Source: CAZPDM01 sp964585305 (GTDB lineage Bacteria; Planctomycetota; Uabimicrobiia; Uabimicrobiales; JABWCH01). Taken from it: a stretch of 34,351 nt of DNA. This document shows, in pieces, positions 15,577 to 23,605 of this stretch (its first letter is position 1; each line of letters opens with the position of its first letter). Both the position numbers and the translations under genes were made by a program. The stretch covers positions 1 through 34,351 of the forward strand of contig CAZPDM010000043.1 in NCBI GenBank assembly GCA_964585305.1. Reading direction: 5' to 3'. The notes beneath the pieces are model-generated. The model had not been told where the DNA came from, did no database searches, and was given only the letters and a program-made list of their open reading frames with translations.

Positions 15577-15596
15577 AATTATAGCGAAGAATAAAA
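15558..15596. promoter_or_regulatory. 12-bp inverted repeat overlapping the DUF11 promoter
   Basis: TTTTATTCTTCG (15558-15569) pairs perfectly with CGAAGAATAAAA (15585-15596) across a 15-base loop that contains the -10 box. It is followed by TTTTT. It may be an operator occluding the -10, or an early-transcript hairpin. Confidence 0.45.
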
Positions 15597-15735
15597 TTTT
15601 TGATGGAAATTTTTAAGGAAAAGATATTTTTTCTTGAAAATTTTTTTAAAGATACTACAATCTAATCTATTAGGATTTTTTTTTATCATTTTAACTTTTT
15701 CGCGAATCTTTTTGTTTTTTTTGTATTTTTTGGGA

Positions 15736-15760
15736 AAAATTTGCAATAATTGCAAATTTT
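15736..15760. promoter_or_regulatory. 25-base perfect palindrome in the DUF11 leader
   Basis: AAAATTTGCAAT and ATTGCAAATTTT are perfectly complementary around a single central A. The symmetry with almost no loop favours a dimeric repressor operator over an RNA hairpin. It lies about 100 bases upstream of the start codon. Confidence 0.5.
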
Positions 15761-15858
15761 CTTACTAGCGTAGTGGAATATTGTGGATAGTACTAATATA
15801 TTTGTTCTTTCCACATTGTGCTAAAATCAAATGTCCGATCGGCATTTGGAGGATAATC

Positions 15859-18123
15859 ATGATGCGATTTTTGTGTTTCGCTCTAGTATTATTTACTGGA
15901 TTATGGCTTTCAGCACAAGGAAACGATCCTGTTTCTATCGAAATTTCAGTAAACCCTTTTATTCCTGGCTCTCTAGCCGATACTAATCCTGTTAAAACTC
16001 AACATACTGTTGTTGCCACAGTTAAAGATGCTCAAGGAAATCCGCTACCTAATCAAAGAGTAGAGTGGATTCTAGCGCGTGGCCCAATAGCAGTTGGTGA
16101 TATTGTTGAACATGATGATATGAATGCATTTGTTGGTGGAAGTGAACAAAAAGTTCTTAAATTAGGAAACCATTATACTGTTACTTACACCAATGATCGC
16201 CCAGTTGTTCTTGATTTTGGAAATCAAGATGCTCGCGATGACATCAAACTTGATATTGGGCAAACCTGGATTACTATTACATCCCCTCTTGAAGGTGATA
16301 CTAATATTATAGCATTTTGCCCAGCTATTAAAAATGCAAAATATCATAAAGTTTTTGGCGTAAAGCATTGGATTGATGCCAATATTATTTGGCCAGAAGA
16401 TGCAGTTAATCCAGTTGGTACACCTCATACTTTTGCCTTCCAAATGGTTAAAGCATCTACTGGTGCTCCGTATACTGGCTATCGTGTAAAATGGGAATTG
16501 GTTGATACTGGTATTGGCGGCTATTTAAATGATCCTGGGACTAAAGAATTTGAAACCCAGACCGATGCCGAAGGTAAAGCATCTATTATTTTAAATCAAG
16601 ACGTTGGCCAAACTGTTGAAGGAATGAACAAAATTAAAATCACACTCAGTGATCCTGAAAACAAAAAATTGGCTGAAAATGTCGTCACCAAAACTTGGAT
16701 TTCTCCTAAACTAATGGTGAAAAAAGATGGCCCAGCCGAAGGTATCATCAATGAAAAAGTCGTCTATACTATTACCATTTCTAACCCTGGCGCAACTGAA
16801 GCAAATGAAGTAGTTGTTAAAGATACTCTTCCAGATGGTTTATCATATATTGATTGCACAATTCCACCTAGTGATGTTCAAGGAAAAGTTTTGATTTGGA
16901 ACATCGGAAATGTTGCAAAAGATGAAATTAAAACCATGTCTTTAACTACTAAAGCTGAAAAAGTTGGCACTTGGAAAAATGTTGTAGAAGCTACTTGCAA
17001 GCAATCTACTCCTGAACCAAGCATGGTTGAAACTACAATTGGCGCACCAGATCTGTATATTGTTAAAGATGGTCCAGCTGAAATTCGCAAAGATAACATG
17101 GCGAGATATGTCATTACTCTTAAAAATAATGGTAATGCTGTAGCTAATGACGTTCAAGTTATCGATCAACTTCCTGCTGGCATGGATTATATGGGCAGAA
17201 ACAAAGGCTTCTTAATGAAATGGCCAGCAATTACTCTTCAACCTGGTGACACTAAAGCATATACTTATGACCTTAAAGCCATTCAAACTGGCGTTTTTGT
17301 CAATACTGCTAAAGTTACTCTAAAAGGAAAAGAAGTTCACAAAGCAGATTGCAGAACTAAAGTTATTGCTCCTATTTTGAAGTTAACTAAGGACGGTCCT
17401 GGCCGCGTTATTTTGAACAAGCCCTTTGAATACACCATTATTATTAACAATGTTGGCGATGCTGTAGCTAAAGATATGGTACTTGTTGACATGTTACCTA
17501 CTGATTTAGAATACGTTTCTGCTACTCCAGAACCAAATTCTATTAAACCTGCCGCTGGCCAAGAATTATCTACCCTTACCTGGAAATTAGGCGATATTCA
17601 ACCAGAACAACGCATTGAAATTGCGCTAAAAGTTCGTGCAATTAACATTGCTCGTTGCCGCAATACTGCTAAACTTTTCAGCAATTCTCCAGAATTACCA
17701 ATTCTTCAACCTCTCGAAGCCTACGCTGATACTACTATTGAAGGCGTAGCCGCAATGCATATCAATACTTATGACACTGAAGACCCTGTCGAAATTGGCA
17801 AACAAACTATCTATGTTGTTGAAATTCGTAACGAAGGTACAAGTGATTGTACAAACGTTAGAATGGAAAACCTCTTAGATGAAGAAATGGAATTTGTAGC
17901 TGCTCAAGGTTATACACAAAACCAAACTGAAATACCTTATAAAGTAGAAGGTAACACTGTATTCTTTGATCCAGTACCTATTTTGCAACCTAATGCAAAA
18001 GTAACTTACAAAATTACCGGACGCGCTATTAAAGAAGGTTGTGCAAAACACAAAGCTTCTCTAAGATACGATCAATTTGATAAGGTAATTTCCAGCGAAG
18101 AAGGTACCAACTGTTATAAGTAA
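15859..18123 (+). CDS. Secreted DUF11-repeat envelope protein, OmcB-like
   Basis: A 754-residue exported protein. A signal peptide (MMRFLCFALVLFTGLWLSAQG) is followed by two Ig-like segments (~20-140, ~160-280), each with a G-x-P-x-x-x-x-R-V-x-W pattern. Four DUF11 repeats follow (~284-393, 399-504, 507-629, 633-739); the first three open with KDGP and carry D-x-LP, and the fourth diverges. Each repeat ends with a Cys in an equivalent late strand (EATCKQ, KADCRT, IARCRN, KEGCAK), reminiscent of the cysteine-rich chlamydial OmcB, where disulfides stiffen the envelope; here that is inference. There is no C-terminal anchor. Codons look more biased than in neighbours (GGC, ACT, CTT), suggesting high expression. 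Start: GGAGGA at 15848-15853 serves ATG 15859 or the adjacent ATG 15862; the frame back to 15781 is unlikely. Confidence 0.85.
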   Translation: MMRFLCFALVLFTGLWLSAQGNDPVSIEISVNPFIPGSLADTNPVKTQHTVVATVKDAQGNPLPNQRVEWILARGPIAVGDIVEHDDMNAFVGGSEQKVLKLGNHYTVTYTNDRPVVLDFGNQDARDDIKLDIGQTWITITSPLEGDTNIIAFCPAIKNAKYHKVFGVKHWIDANIIWPEDAVNPVGTPHTFAFQMVKASTGAPYTGYRVKWELVDTGIGGYLNDPGTKEFETQTDAEGKASIILNQDVGQTVEGMNKIKITLSDPENKKLAENVVTKTWISPKLMVKKDGPAEGIINEKVVYTITISNPGATEANEVVVKDTLPDGLSYIDCTIPPSDVQGKVLIWNIGNVAKDEIKTMSLTTKAEKVGTWKNVVEATCKQSTPEPSMVETTIGAPDLYIVKDGPAEIRKDNMARYVITLKNNGNAVANDVQVIDQLPAGMDYMGRNKGFLMKWPAITLQPGDTKAYTYDLKAIQTGVFVNTAKVTLKGKEVHKADCRTKVIAPILKLTKDGPGRVILNKPFEYTIIINNVGDAVAKDMVLVDMLPTDLEYVSATPEPNSIKPAAGQELSTLTWKLGDIQPEQRIEIALKVRAINIARCRNTAKLFSNSPELPILQPLEAYADTTIEGVAAMHINTYDTEDPVEIGKQTIYVVEIRNEGTSDCTNVRMENLLDEEMEFVAAQGYTQNQTEIPYKVEGNTVFFDPVPILQPNAKVTYKITGRAIKEGCAKHKASLRYDQFDKVISSEEGTNCYK

Positions 18124-18151
18124 TGAAGACGGTACCAACTGTTAAAGTAAT
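18097..18151 (+). repeat. Tandem near-duplication spanning the DUF11 stop codon
   Basis: The last codons plus stop of the DUF11 gene (18097-18124) are immediately repeated at 18125-18151 with one substitution (A to C) and one deleted T. Both copies contain GGTACCAACTGTTA. The second copy lies after the stop and is untranslated. Confidence 0.85.
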
Positions 18152-18163
18152 TAATTTATAAAA

Positions 18164-18199
18164 AATAGGAAAATCTGCCTTCTTGCAGATTTTCCTATT
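18164..18199 (+). terminator. Transcription terminator after the DUF11 gene
   Basis: AATAGGAAAATCTGC (18164-18178) and GCAGATTTTCCTATT (18185-18199) form a perfect 15-bp stem with a 6-base loop. A U tract is weak (AAAAATTT follows), but the placement and stem length support a terminator or mRNA-stabilising 3' structure. Confidence 0.65.
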
Positions 18200-18297
18200 A
18201 AAAATTTAAGATTACTTTGAGTTATCTTAGATAGCAACTTTTTATCGATAAAATTTTTTTATAAATCTCTAATTTCTATAATGAAATTTGAGATTTT

Positions 18298-18327
18298 GTA
18301 AAAAAATATATTTTTATAATATAATAT
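18298..18327 (+). promoter_or_regulatory. Candidate promoter for the lipoprotein gene
   Basis: TTGTAA (18298-18303), 18-base spacer, TATAAT (18322-18327). The surrounding TATAATATAATATAAT run makes the exact -10 uncertain. Confidence 0.35.
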
Positions 18328-18374
18328 AATATATTGGCATTGGAGATATCCTCTGCTAACTGAAAGGAATGTAT

Positions 18375-19022
18375 ATGAGATTAGTTCTTGCTTTAACTTT
18401 GGCAATTTCCCTAAGTTTTACAGCTTGCTGCTCCAATACTACAAATGATGTTCCAGAAACAACAGAAGTTCCTCAGCAAACTCCAACAGTTGCACCAACT
18501 ACAACTCCAGAAGTTGTTCCTCCTACAACTCCAACAGTTGTTACTCCTACTGTAGAACCAGTATGGACTACTCCTTCTGTTCCTAATGTAGTAGTAGAAC
18601 CACAACCCCCTGTTGTAGTAACACCTGAAGTTCCTGTTATAACAACTCCAACAGTTGTTACTCCTACTGTAGAAACACCTGTAATTCCTTCTACCGAAGT
18701 TCCAATGATTGAAGAAATTGTGCCAGGCACAGAACCTACTAATGTAGAAGTTCCTGGTACTGAAGTAGAAGTTCCTGGTGTAGAAGTTCCTGGTACTGAA
18801 GTAGAAGTTCCTGGTGTTGAAGTTCCTGGCACTGAAGTAGAAGTTCCTGGTGTTGAAGTTCCTGGCACTGAAGTAGAAGTTCCTGGTACTGAAGTTCCTG
18901 GTACTGAAGAAATTCCTGGAGTTGAAGTCCCTGGTACTGAAGAAATTCCAGTCGAAATTCCTGGCGAAGATACTCTTCCAGAAGTCCCAAGTGATAATGA
19001 ATTAGTTCCTGGACAAGATTAG
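18375..19022 (+). CDS. Lipoprotein with Val-Pro-Glu-Thr repeat stalk
   Basis: A 215-residue lipoprotein. The signal peptide ends FTAC, with the lipidated Cys at residue 18, and the rest is almost entirely low-complexity Pro/Val/Thr/Glu sequence. The first half is T/V/P-rich (TPTVAPTTTPEVVPP); the second half is a tandem 12-residue motif EVPGTEVEVPGV, ending in an acidic tail. Such stalks usually hold something away from the membrane or bind the cell wall; no globular domain is present, so it is probably a spacer or structural lipoprotein. AAAGGA is followed after 6 bases by ATG 18375; the ATG at 18369 is too close. Long antisense frames here arise from the repeats. Confidence 0.75.
   Translation: MRLVLALTLAISLSFTACCSNTTNDVPETTEVPQQTPTVAPTTTPEVVPPTTPTVVTPTVEPVWTTPSVPNVVVEPQPPVVVTPEVPVITTPTVVTPTVETPVIPSTEVPMIEEIVPGTEPTNVEVPGTEVEVPGVEVPGTEVEVPGVEVPGTEVEVPGVEVPGTEVEVPGTEVPGTEEIPGVEVPGTEEIPVEIPGEDTLPEVPSDNELVPGQD
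18747..18905 (+). repeat. 36-bp coding tandem repeat in the lipoprotein gene
   Basis: GAAGTTCCTGGTACTGAAGTA alternating with GAAGTTCCTGGTGTT makes a 36-base unit (12 residues), present in at least three near-identical copies followed by degenerate ones. Differences are mostly silent third-base changes (GGT/GGC, GTA/GTT). Confidence 0.8.
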
Positions 19023-19054
19023 TCAACTATTCTTAACTAAAAATCAGGGACTTG

Positions 19055-19099
19055 TAAATAACTCTATATTTAATACCAATTAAATAACTCTGATATTTA
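19055..19099. repeat. Short direct repeat downstream of the lipoprotein gene
   Basis: TAAATAACTCTATATTTA at 19055-19072 recurs at 19081-19099 with one inserted G. It sits just before the presumed terminator hairpin. Confidence 0.6.
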
Positions 19100-19102
19100 T
19101 AT

Positions 19103-19136
19103 GGCGAAGCATTGGAGAAAAATTCGATGCTTCGCC
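19103..19136 (+). terminator. Probable terminator of the lipoprotein gene
   Basis: GGCGAAGCAT (19103-19112) and ATGCTTCGCC (19127-19136) form a perfect 10-bp stem with a 14-base loop, followed by TTTCTTATCTT. Confidence 0.55.
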
Positions 19137-19214
19137 TTTCTTATCTTGAAAAAAAGATTTTAAGGTCATTTTTTTATAAAAAAACATTTTATGAGATAAA
19201 ATCTGGTGATTACT

Positions 19215-19982
19215 ATGCGCTTAGAGATGGTTGGAAAAACAGATCCCGGACGACAACGTAGCCGCAATGAAGATAATCTTTTGATATTAGAAAATTATCA
19301 ATTAGCGGTAGTTGCAGATGGAATGGGTGGACATATAGATGGAGATATTGCAAGTAAAATTGCAGTAGATACCATTCGATATATGTACGAAAAACAATAT
19401 CAAAATTATATGCAACAAGCTACAAGTGAACAACAATTGGTTGCTAAATACCAAGAAAAATTTTTAATTCAAGCAGTTCAAGAAGCTAATAAAAATATAT
19501 ATATAAAAAATCGCGGTATTTCCAGCATGGATGGTATGGGGACGACTATTGTCGTTTTACAAGTTCATCAAGGATATGTTTTGACAGCATGTGTGGGAGA
19601 TAGTCGAATTTATTTATTACGAAATGCTAAACTTACCCAAATTACTCAAGATCATTCATTAGTAGGGGAATTGGTACGATATAATATTATCCATGAGAAA
19701 GACATTCTATTTCATCAAAACAAAAATATTATTACACGAGCTTTAGGAATGGCGGAATCAGTTTTAGTTGATACAACAAGCCATAAATTATTTCCAAACG
19801 ATATTTTTCTACTTTGTTCTGATGGATTAACAGATTTAATGAATAATGATATTATGGCACAAATAGTTTTAAAAAAAGAAGATAATTTGACAACTGCCGT
19901 AGAAGCATTAGTAGAAGAGGCCAATAATCTTGGAGGAGTGGATAATATTACTGTTGCTCTTGCAAAAATTTACGAGAATTAG
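19215..19982 (+). CDS. PP2C-family serine/threonine protein phosphatase
   Basis: A 255-residue soluble bacterial PP2C (Stp/PrpC type) that removes phosphate from Ser/Thr of proteins, usually opposing Hanks-type kinases. The core metal-binding motifs are present: RSRNEDN (15-21), VVADGMGGH (32-40), DGMGTT, CVGDSRIYLL, ITQDHS, CSDGLTDLM and GGVDNITV near the end. Length is typical for a stand-alone catalytic domain. ATG 19215 has GGTGA five bases upstream; an in-frame GTG lies at 19206. It sits one base upstream of mtaB, so the two are probably cotranscribed. No kinase gene is in this window. Confidence 0.93.
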   Translation: MRLEMVGKTDPGRQRSRNEDNLLILENYQLAVVADGMGGHIDGDIASKIAVDTIRYMYEKQYQNYMQQATSEQQLVAKYQEKFLIQAVQEANKNIYIKNRGISSMDGMGTTIVVLQVHQGYVLTACVGDSRIYLLRNAKLTQITQDHSLVGELVRYNIIHEKDILFHQNKNIITRALGMAESVLVDTTSHKLFPNDIFLLCSDGLTDLMNNDIMAQIVLKKEDNLTTAVEALVEEANNLGGVDNITVALAKIYEN

Positions 19983-19983
19983 A

Positions 19984-21297
19984 ATGTCGAAAAAAATAAA
20001 AATTTTTTTCTTTACACTGGGTTGTAAGGTTAATCAATATGAAACTCAACTAATTCGAGAAAGTTTTAATACAGAAAACTATCAAGAAGTTGCAGACTAT
20101 TTAGCAGCAGATATTGTTATTATCAATAGCTGTACTGTAACGGAACGAAGCGATCAAAAAACTCGAAAATTAATTCGTAGCATCAAAAATCATTCTCCAG
20201 AATGCACTATCGTTATCACAGGATGTTATGCCCAACATGGGCGTGAAACGCTAGAAAAAATGCCAGAAATAGATTTGATTATTGATCATCCTCATAAACT
20301 ACAAACTTCTCTCTTTGTTGAAAAATCAATACTAAATTCTCCTCAAGAAAAACATTTATCAATTTCTCAAAATATTCAGCAAACTATTTCTAGTCTTAAA
20401 GAACGTTCTCGAGCTTATATTAAAATTCAAGATGGCTGCCAATCTTTTTGTTCATATTGTATTATTCCTTTTATTCGTAATAAATTACAAAGCAAACCCC
20501 CTGAAATTGCTATCCAAGAATTATTGAATCTTATTCAAAATGGCACAAAAGAAATTGTCTTACTTGGAATTCATTTAGGACAGTATGGCAAAGACGCTAG
20601 CTACTCTTGGAATCTTTATACTCTTTTACAAAATATAGTATCATTACTAAATGATAGGAAAAATTCGTTTTTTAGATTAAGACTATCTTCTTTAGAAATG
20701 AACGAAGTAAACGATTCTATTTTGGATCTTATGGCCCAATATGCTCATATTATAGTCCCACATCTTCATATCCCTTTACAAGGGGGAGATGATGTTCTTT
20801 TACAAAGAATGAATCGGCATTATACAACATCAGAATTTGCAAATTGCTGTAAAAAAATACGACAATATTTGCCTAACCCCGCAATTACAACAGATATAAT
20901 AGTAGGATTTCCGGGGGAAACAGAGGAACAATTTAACAATACAATGGATTTTTGCCGCCAAATAGGCTTTTCAAAAATACATGTTTTTCCTTATTCAGAT
21001 AGAAAAGGGACAAAAGCCTTTGAAATGGCGAACAAAGTTCCAGAAAATATCAAACATGAACGAGTTCGGCAGCTCTTAGAATTAGCAAACCAATTGCAAA
21101 AATCCTATTTTGAAAATTTTGTAGGAAAAGTTGTTAATGTATTAGCAGAAGAAACTATTGCAAATTCTAATAATTTAATTGGAGTAAGTGAGCATTATCT
21201 TAAAGTAATATTTCCAGGAAAGCCTGAACAAATCGATCAATTTGTTCAAGTTTCTATCCAAAAAACAGCGGAGGATTATTTATGGGGAACTATCTAG
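19984..21297 (+). CDS. mtaB: tRNA (t6A37) methylthiotransferase MtaB
   Basis: Radical SAM enzyme that converts t6A37 to ms2t6A37 in tRNA for ANN codons. The 437-residue protein has the UPF0004 N-terminal domain with Cys ligands C14 (TLGCKVNQYE), C50 (NSCTVT) and C81 (GCYAQ) for the auxiliary cluster, the radical SAM motif C152-x3-C156-x2-C159, and a C-terminal TRAM-like segment. TLGCKVNQYE together with INSCTVT is characteristic of MtaB rather than MiaB or RimO. ATG 19984 is two bases past the phosphatase stop; frames further upstream overlap that gene. Its 3' end overlaps the epimerase gene by 16 bases. Confidence 0.92.
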   Translation: MSKKIKIFFFTLGCKVNQYETQLIRESFNTENYQEVADYLAADIVIINSCTVTERSDQKTRKLIRSIKNHSPECTIVITGCYAQHGRETLEKMPEIDLIIDHPHKLQTSLFVEKSILNSPQEKHLSISQNIQQTISSLKERSRAYIKIQDGCQSFCSYCIIPFIRNKLQSKPPEIAIQELLNLIQNGTKEIVLLGIHLGQYGKDASYSWNLYTLLQNIVSLLNDRKNSFFRLRLSSLEMNEVNDSILDLMAQYAHIIVPHLHIPLQGGDDVLLQRMNRHYTTSEFANCCKKIRQYLPNPAITTDIIVGFPGETEEQFNNTMDFCRQIGFSKIHVFPYSDRKGTKAFEMANKVPENIKHERVRQLLELANQLQKSYFENFVGKVVNVLAEETIANSNNLIGVSEHYLKVIFPGKPEQIDQFVQVSIQKTAEDYLWGTI

Positions 21298-22277
21298 TTA
21301 CTGGCACTGCTGGATTTATTGGATTTCATCTTGCAAAAACCCTTTTGAAATCAGGGGAAAATGTCATAGGAATTGACAATTTTACACCATATTATCCAGT
21401 GGCTCTAAAACGTGCTAGGTATGATCTACTTCGGCAGTTTCCAAACTTTGTTGCTACAGAATTAGATCTTTGCAATTTTACAGCTCTTAAATCTATTTTC
21501 GATCAATACCAGCCTACCTTTGTTTGCCATCTAGCTGCCCAACCTGGAGTAAGATATTCCTTAACACATCCTCAAAGCTATGTTAAAAGCAATCTTGAAG
21601 CATTTGTAAATATCCTTGAAATGGTTGCTCATCATAACATTTCTCAATTTGTCTATGCTTCAAGCTCAAGTGTTTATGGAAATATTAAAGAAGTTCCTTT
21701 CCATGAAGAACAACGCATAGATTCTCCTATTAGTTTATATGCTGCAACTAAATGCTCCGATGAACTTATGTCCTATACCTATACTCATCTTTATGGAATT
21801 AAAGCCATTGGTCTTAGATTTTTTACAGTTTATGGTCCTTGGGGACGTCCAGATATGGCAATCTGGAAGTTTTGCGACTCTATTTTGCAACATAAAAAAA
21901 TTCCTATTTATAATTATGGAAATAATACAAGAGATTTTACATTTATTTCAGATATTGTTTCAGGAATTTGTGCTGCACTTCATAGTAAAAACTTAACAAA
22001 TTATGAAATATTCAATTTGGGAAATAACCGTCCTGAAAATATTCTTTCTCTTATTAAAATATTAGAAGAATATCTCCAAATAAAAGCAGAAATAGAAATG
22101 CTTCCCCCACAACCTGGTGATATGGTAACAACCTTTGCTGATATTGAAAAAGCTAAACAAAAAATTGGTTATTTACCTACTACATCAATTCAAGACGGGC
22201 TAAAAAAATTTGTAGATTGGTTCTTGCAACATCCCGATCTCATTGCTGAAGTCAGAAAATTTCCTTGTTTAGGATAA
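21282..22277 (+). CDS. NAD-dependent epimerase, UDP-glucuronate 4-epimerase type
   Basis: A 331-residue extended SDR enzyme. The NAD-binding motif TGTAGFIGFHLA is at 7-18. The catalytic Ser region ASSSSVYG and the Y-x-x-x-K motif (YAATK) follow, and then TVYGPWGRPDMA, the signature typical of UDP-glucuronate 4-epimerases that make UDP-galacturonate for surface polysaccharide. UDP-glucose 4-epimerase or a related sugar epimerase cannot be ruled out from sequence alone. It begins at ATG 21282 inside the end of mtaB, preceded by a strong GGAGGA. A perfect terminator follows the stop. Confidence 0.88.
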   Translation: MGNYLVTGTAGFIGFHLAKTLLKSGENVIGIDNFTPYYPVALKRARYDLLRQFPNFVATELDLCNFTALKSIFDQYQPTFVCHLAAQPGVRYSLTHPQSYVKSNLEAFVNILEMVAHHNISQFVYASSSSVYGNIKEVPFHEEQRIDSPISLYAATKCSDELMSYTYTHLYGIKAIGLRFFTVYGPWGRPDMAIWKFCDSILQHKKIPIYNYGNNTRDFTFISDIVSGICAALHSKNLTNYEIFNLGNNRPENILSLIKILEEYLQIKAEIEMLPPQPGDMVTTFADIEKAKQKIGYLPTTSIQDGLKKFVDWFLQHPDLIAEVRKFPCLG

Positions 22278-22307
22278 AAATGGGCGCATTTGTCGCCCAT
22301 TTTTTTA
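22276..22307. terminator. Bidirectional rho-independent terminator
   Basis: AAAAATGGGCG and CGCCCATTTTT pair around a 7-base loop, with T runs on both strands. It lies between the convergent epimerase and radical SAM genes and overlaps the stop codon of each. Confidence 0.9.
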
Positions 22308-23429
22308 TTGGATTACAACATTTTTAAATAAATTTGGTAACTTATCACTTCCAAAAACATCATGCCAAACTTCTGAACTATCCATACATAAATATATTGG
22401 AGTTTGTCCATGGCTCATACTTTCAATCCACTTTACCATTTGCCGATATATTTGTACCCGAATAGGGCGAAAATAGCGTAATTTCCCATCATATCCTAGT
22501 ACCATTTCTCCCAAAAGAGTACGACTATTAGGATGTCTTTGCCGAATTGTATCTCTTAAGGTTGGGAAAATTCGAAATGTTCCTAAACTAATCCAAGCAA
22601 TTTTTTGAGCAGGAATTTTTGAAAATATTTCTTGAATTGTAGAAGAATATTGTCTTTGCCATTCTCCTTCCTCAACATTATCTACAATAATAGGGTCAAA
22701 ATGAAATCCCACGCGATAACCAGCTTGTACTGCTAATTGTGCAGCATCTAAACGTTGATGCAATCCTGGAGCATGGCATTCTTCAATACAAGCAATTTCT
22801 GTAGGATTAAGAGACCAGGCTAAAACAACATTATTAGGAATATCACAATGAAATAGATTTTCAACAAATGTTGTTTTTGTTTTGAGTTCTAAAATAATAT
22901 GTGGCCATTGAGAAAACTTTTCAACTAAAATTTTTCCATATTGAATCTCTGGCTCAAAAACTAAACTATCTGTCATTTCTCCAGTTCCTGCACGAACATA
23001 GCAATTTTCTTGGGCCAACTCTTTTTCCCATTGATCTAATTCTTCAAATAAATCTGGTAAATTAGCATATAATACAGGAAAAGAGGTGTTTAAAAATCCT
23101 TGTAAAAAACAATAACTGCAATCTATTGGACACCCAAGACCAATGCTGATAAAAAAATATCCGCAACGAATAGTTTGTGGCGAACAGGGACATGGGCGAA
23201 TAAATTTACTTTGTTGTTTTCCAATAAGCAACGAATGAAATCCTTTAGAATCAGCAGGATATGGATGTTCATAATAACCAGCAATGATTTCACTTATATC
23301 AGAAATTATACAAATTTCTTTATCTTTATTTTTTTGAAGAAAATTTTCTATCCAAGGATATTGCAAAACTCTATTTTCTACAAAAATTTTTTTCCATTGC
23401 TTAGATTCTTCAATTCGTTTCTCAAGCAT
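22305..23429 (-). CDS. Spore photoproduct lyase-like radical SAM protein
   Basis: A 374-residue protein with C100-x3-C104-x2-C107 (GLGCPIDCSYCFLQGF), the motif and context of the spore photoproduct lyase (SplB) family, which repairs the thymine dimer 5-thyminyl-5,6-dihydrothymine in spores. Family features downstream include RAGTGEMTDSL (~146-156), KTKTTFVENL, AWSLNPTEI and HFDPII. In Bacillus SplB a Cys (C141) that donates a hydrogen lies, as I align it, near RAGTGE; here that position is Gly, so the reaction may differ. No sporulation genes are present. ATG 23429 follows GAGGAA. Divergent from the nitroreductase gene. Confidence 0.85.
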   Translation of the reverse strand: MLEKRIEESKQWKKIFVENRVLQYPWIENFLQKNKDKEICIISDISEIIAGYYEHPYPADSKGFHSLLIGKQQSKFIRPCPCSPQTIRCGYFFISIGLGCPIDCSYCFLQGFLNTSFPVLYANLPDLFEELDQWEKELAQENCYVRAGTGEMTDSLVFEPEIQYGKILVEKFSQWPHIILELKTKTTFVENLFHCDIPNNVVLAWSLNPTEIACIEECHAPGLHQRLDAAQLAVQAGYRVGFHFDPIIVDNVEEGEWQRQYSSTIQEIFSKIPAQKIAWISLGTFRIFPTLRDTIRQRHPNSRTLLGEMVLGYDGKLRYFRPIRVQIYRQMVKWIESMSHGQTPIYLCMDSSEVWHDVFGSDKLPNLFKNVVIQ

Positions 23430-23605
23430 TCTTGATTCCTCAAATAAATTTAAAAAAGTTATAAAAGAAAAATTTTTTATATTTTTTTTTCTTTAAAAAA
23501 ATTTCTTAACTATGGTAAAATATAGCTAAAATTATATAAAATGCTAATTATTTTTTTAAGAAAATGATTTAGAGTTAAAATCAAACTAAATTTAAGGATA
23601 TTTTT

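Larger units (their letters stand above)
15280..15858. other. Gene-free AT-rich divergent intergenic region
   Basis: No convincing gene lies in these ~580 bases. The region separates the minus-strand run from the plus-strand DUF11 gene. It holds a plus-strand promoter at 15548-15576, an inverted repeat overlapping it, and a 25-base palindrome at 15736-15760. The rest is A/T homopolymer-rich. I could not pick a convincing minus-strand promoter. Confidence 0.6.

Noticed and set aside
18375..18912. Possible CRISPR array, given regular ~36-bp repeats in the lipoprotein and lon genes
   Set aside because: The repeats are contiguous and in frame, with no unique spacers, and they encode continuous peptide repeats.
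18473..19026. Long antisense ORFs opposite the lipoprotein gene
   Set aside because: They arise because the 36-bp repeat is open in several frames; composition is repetitive and no initiation signal is present.
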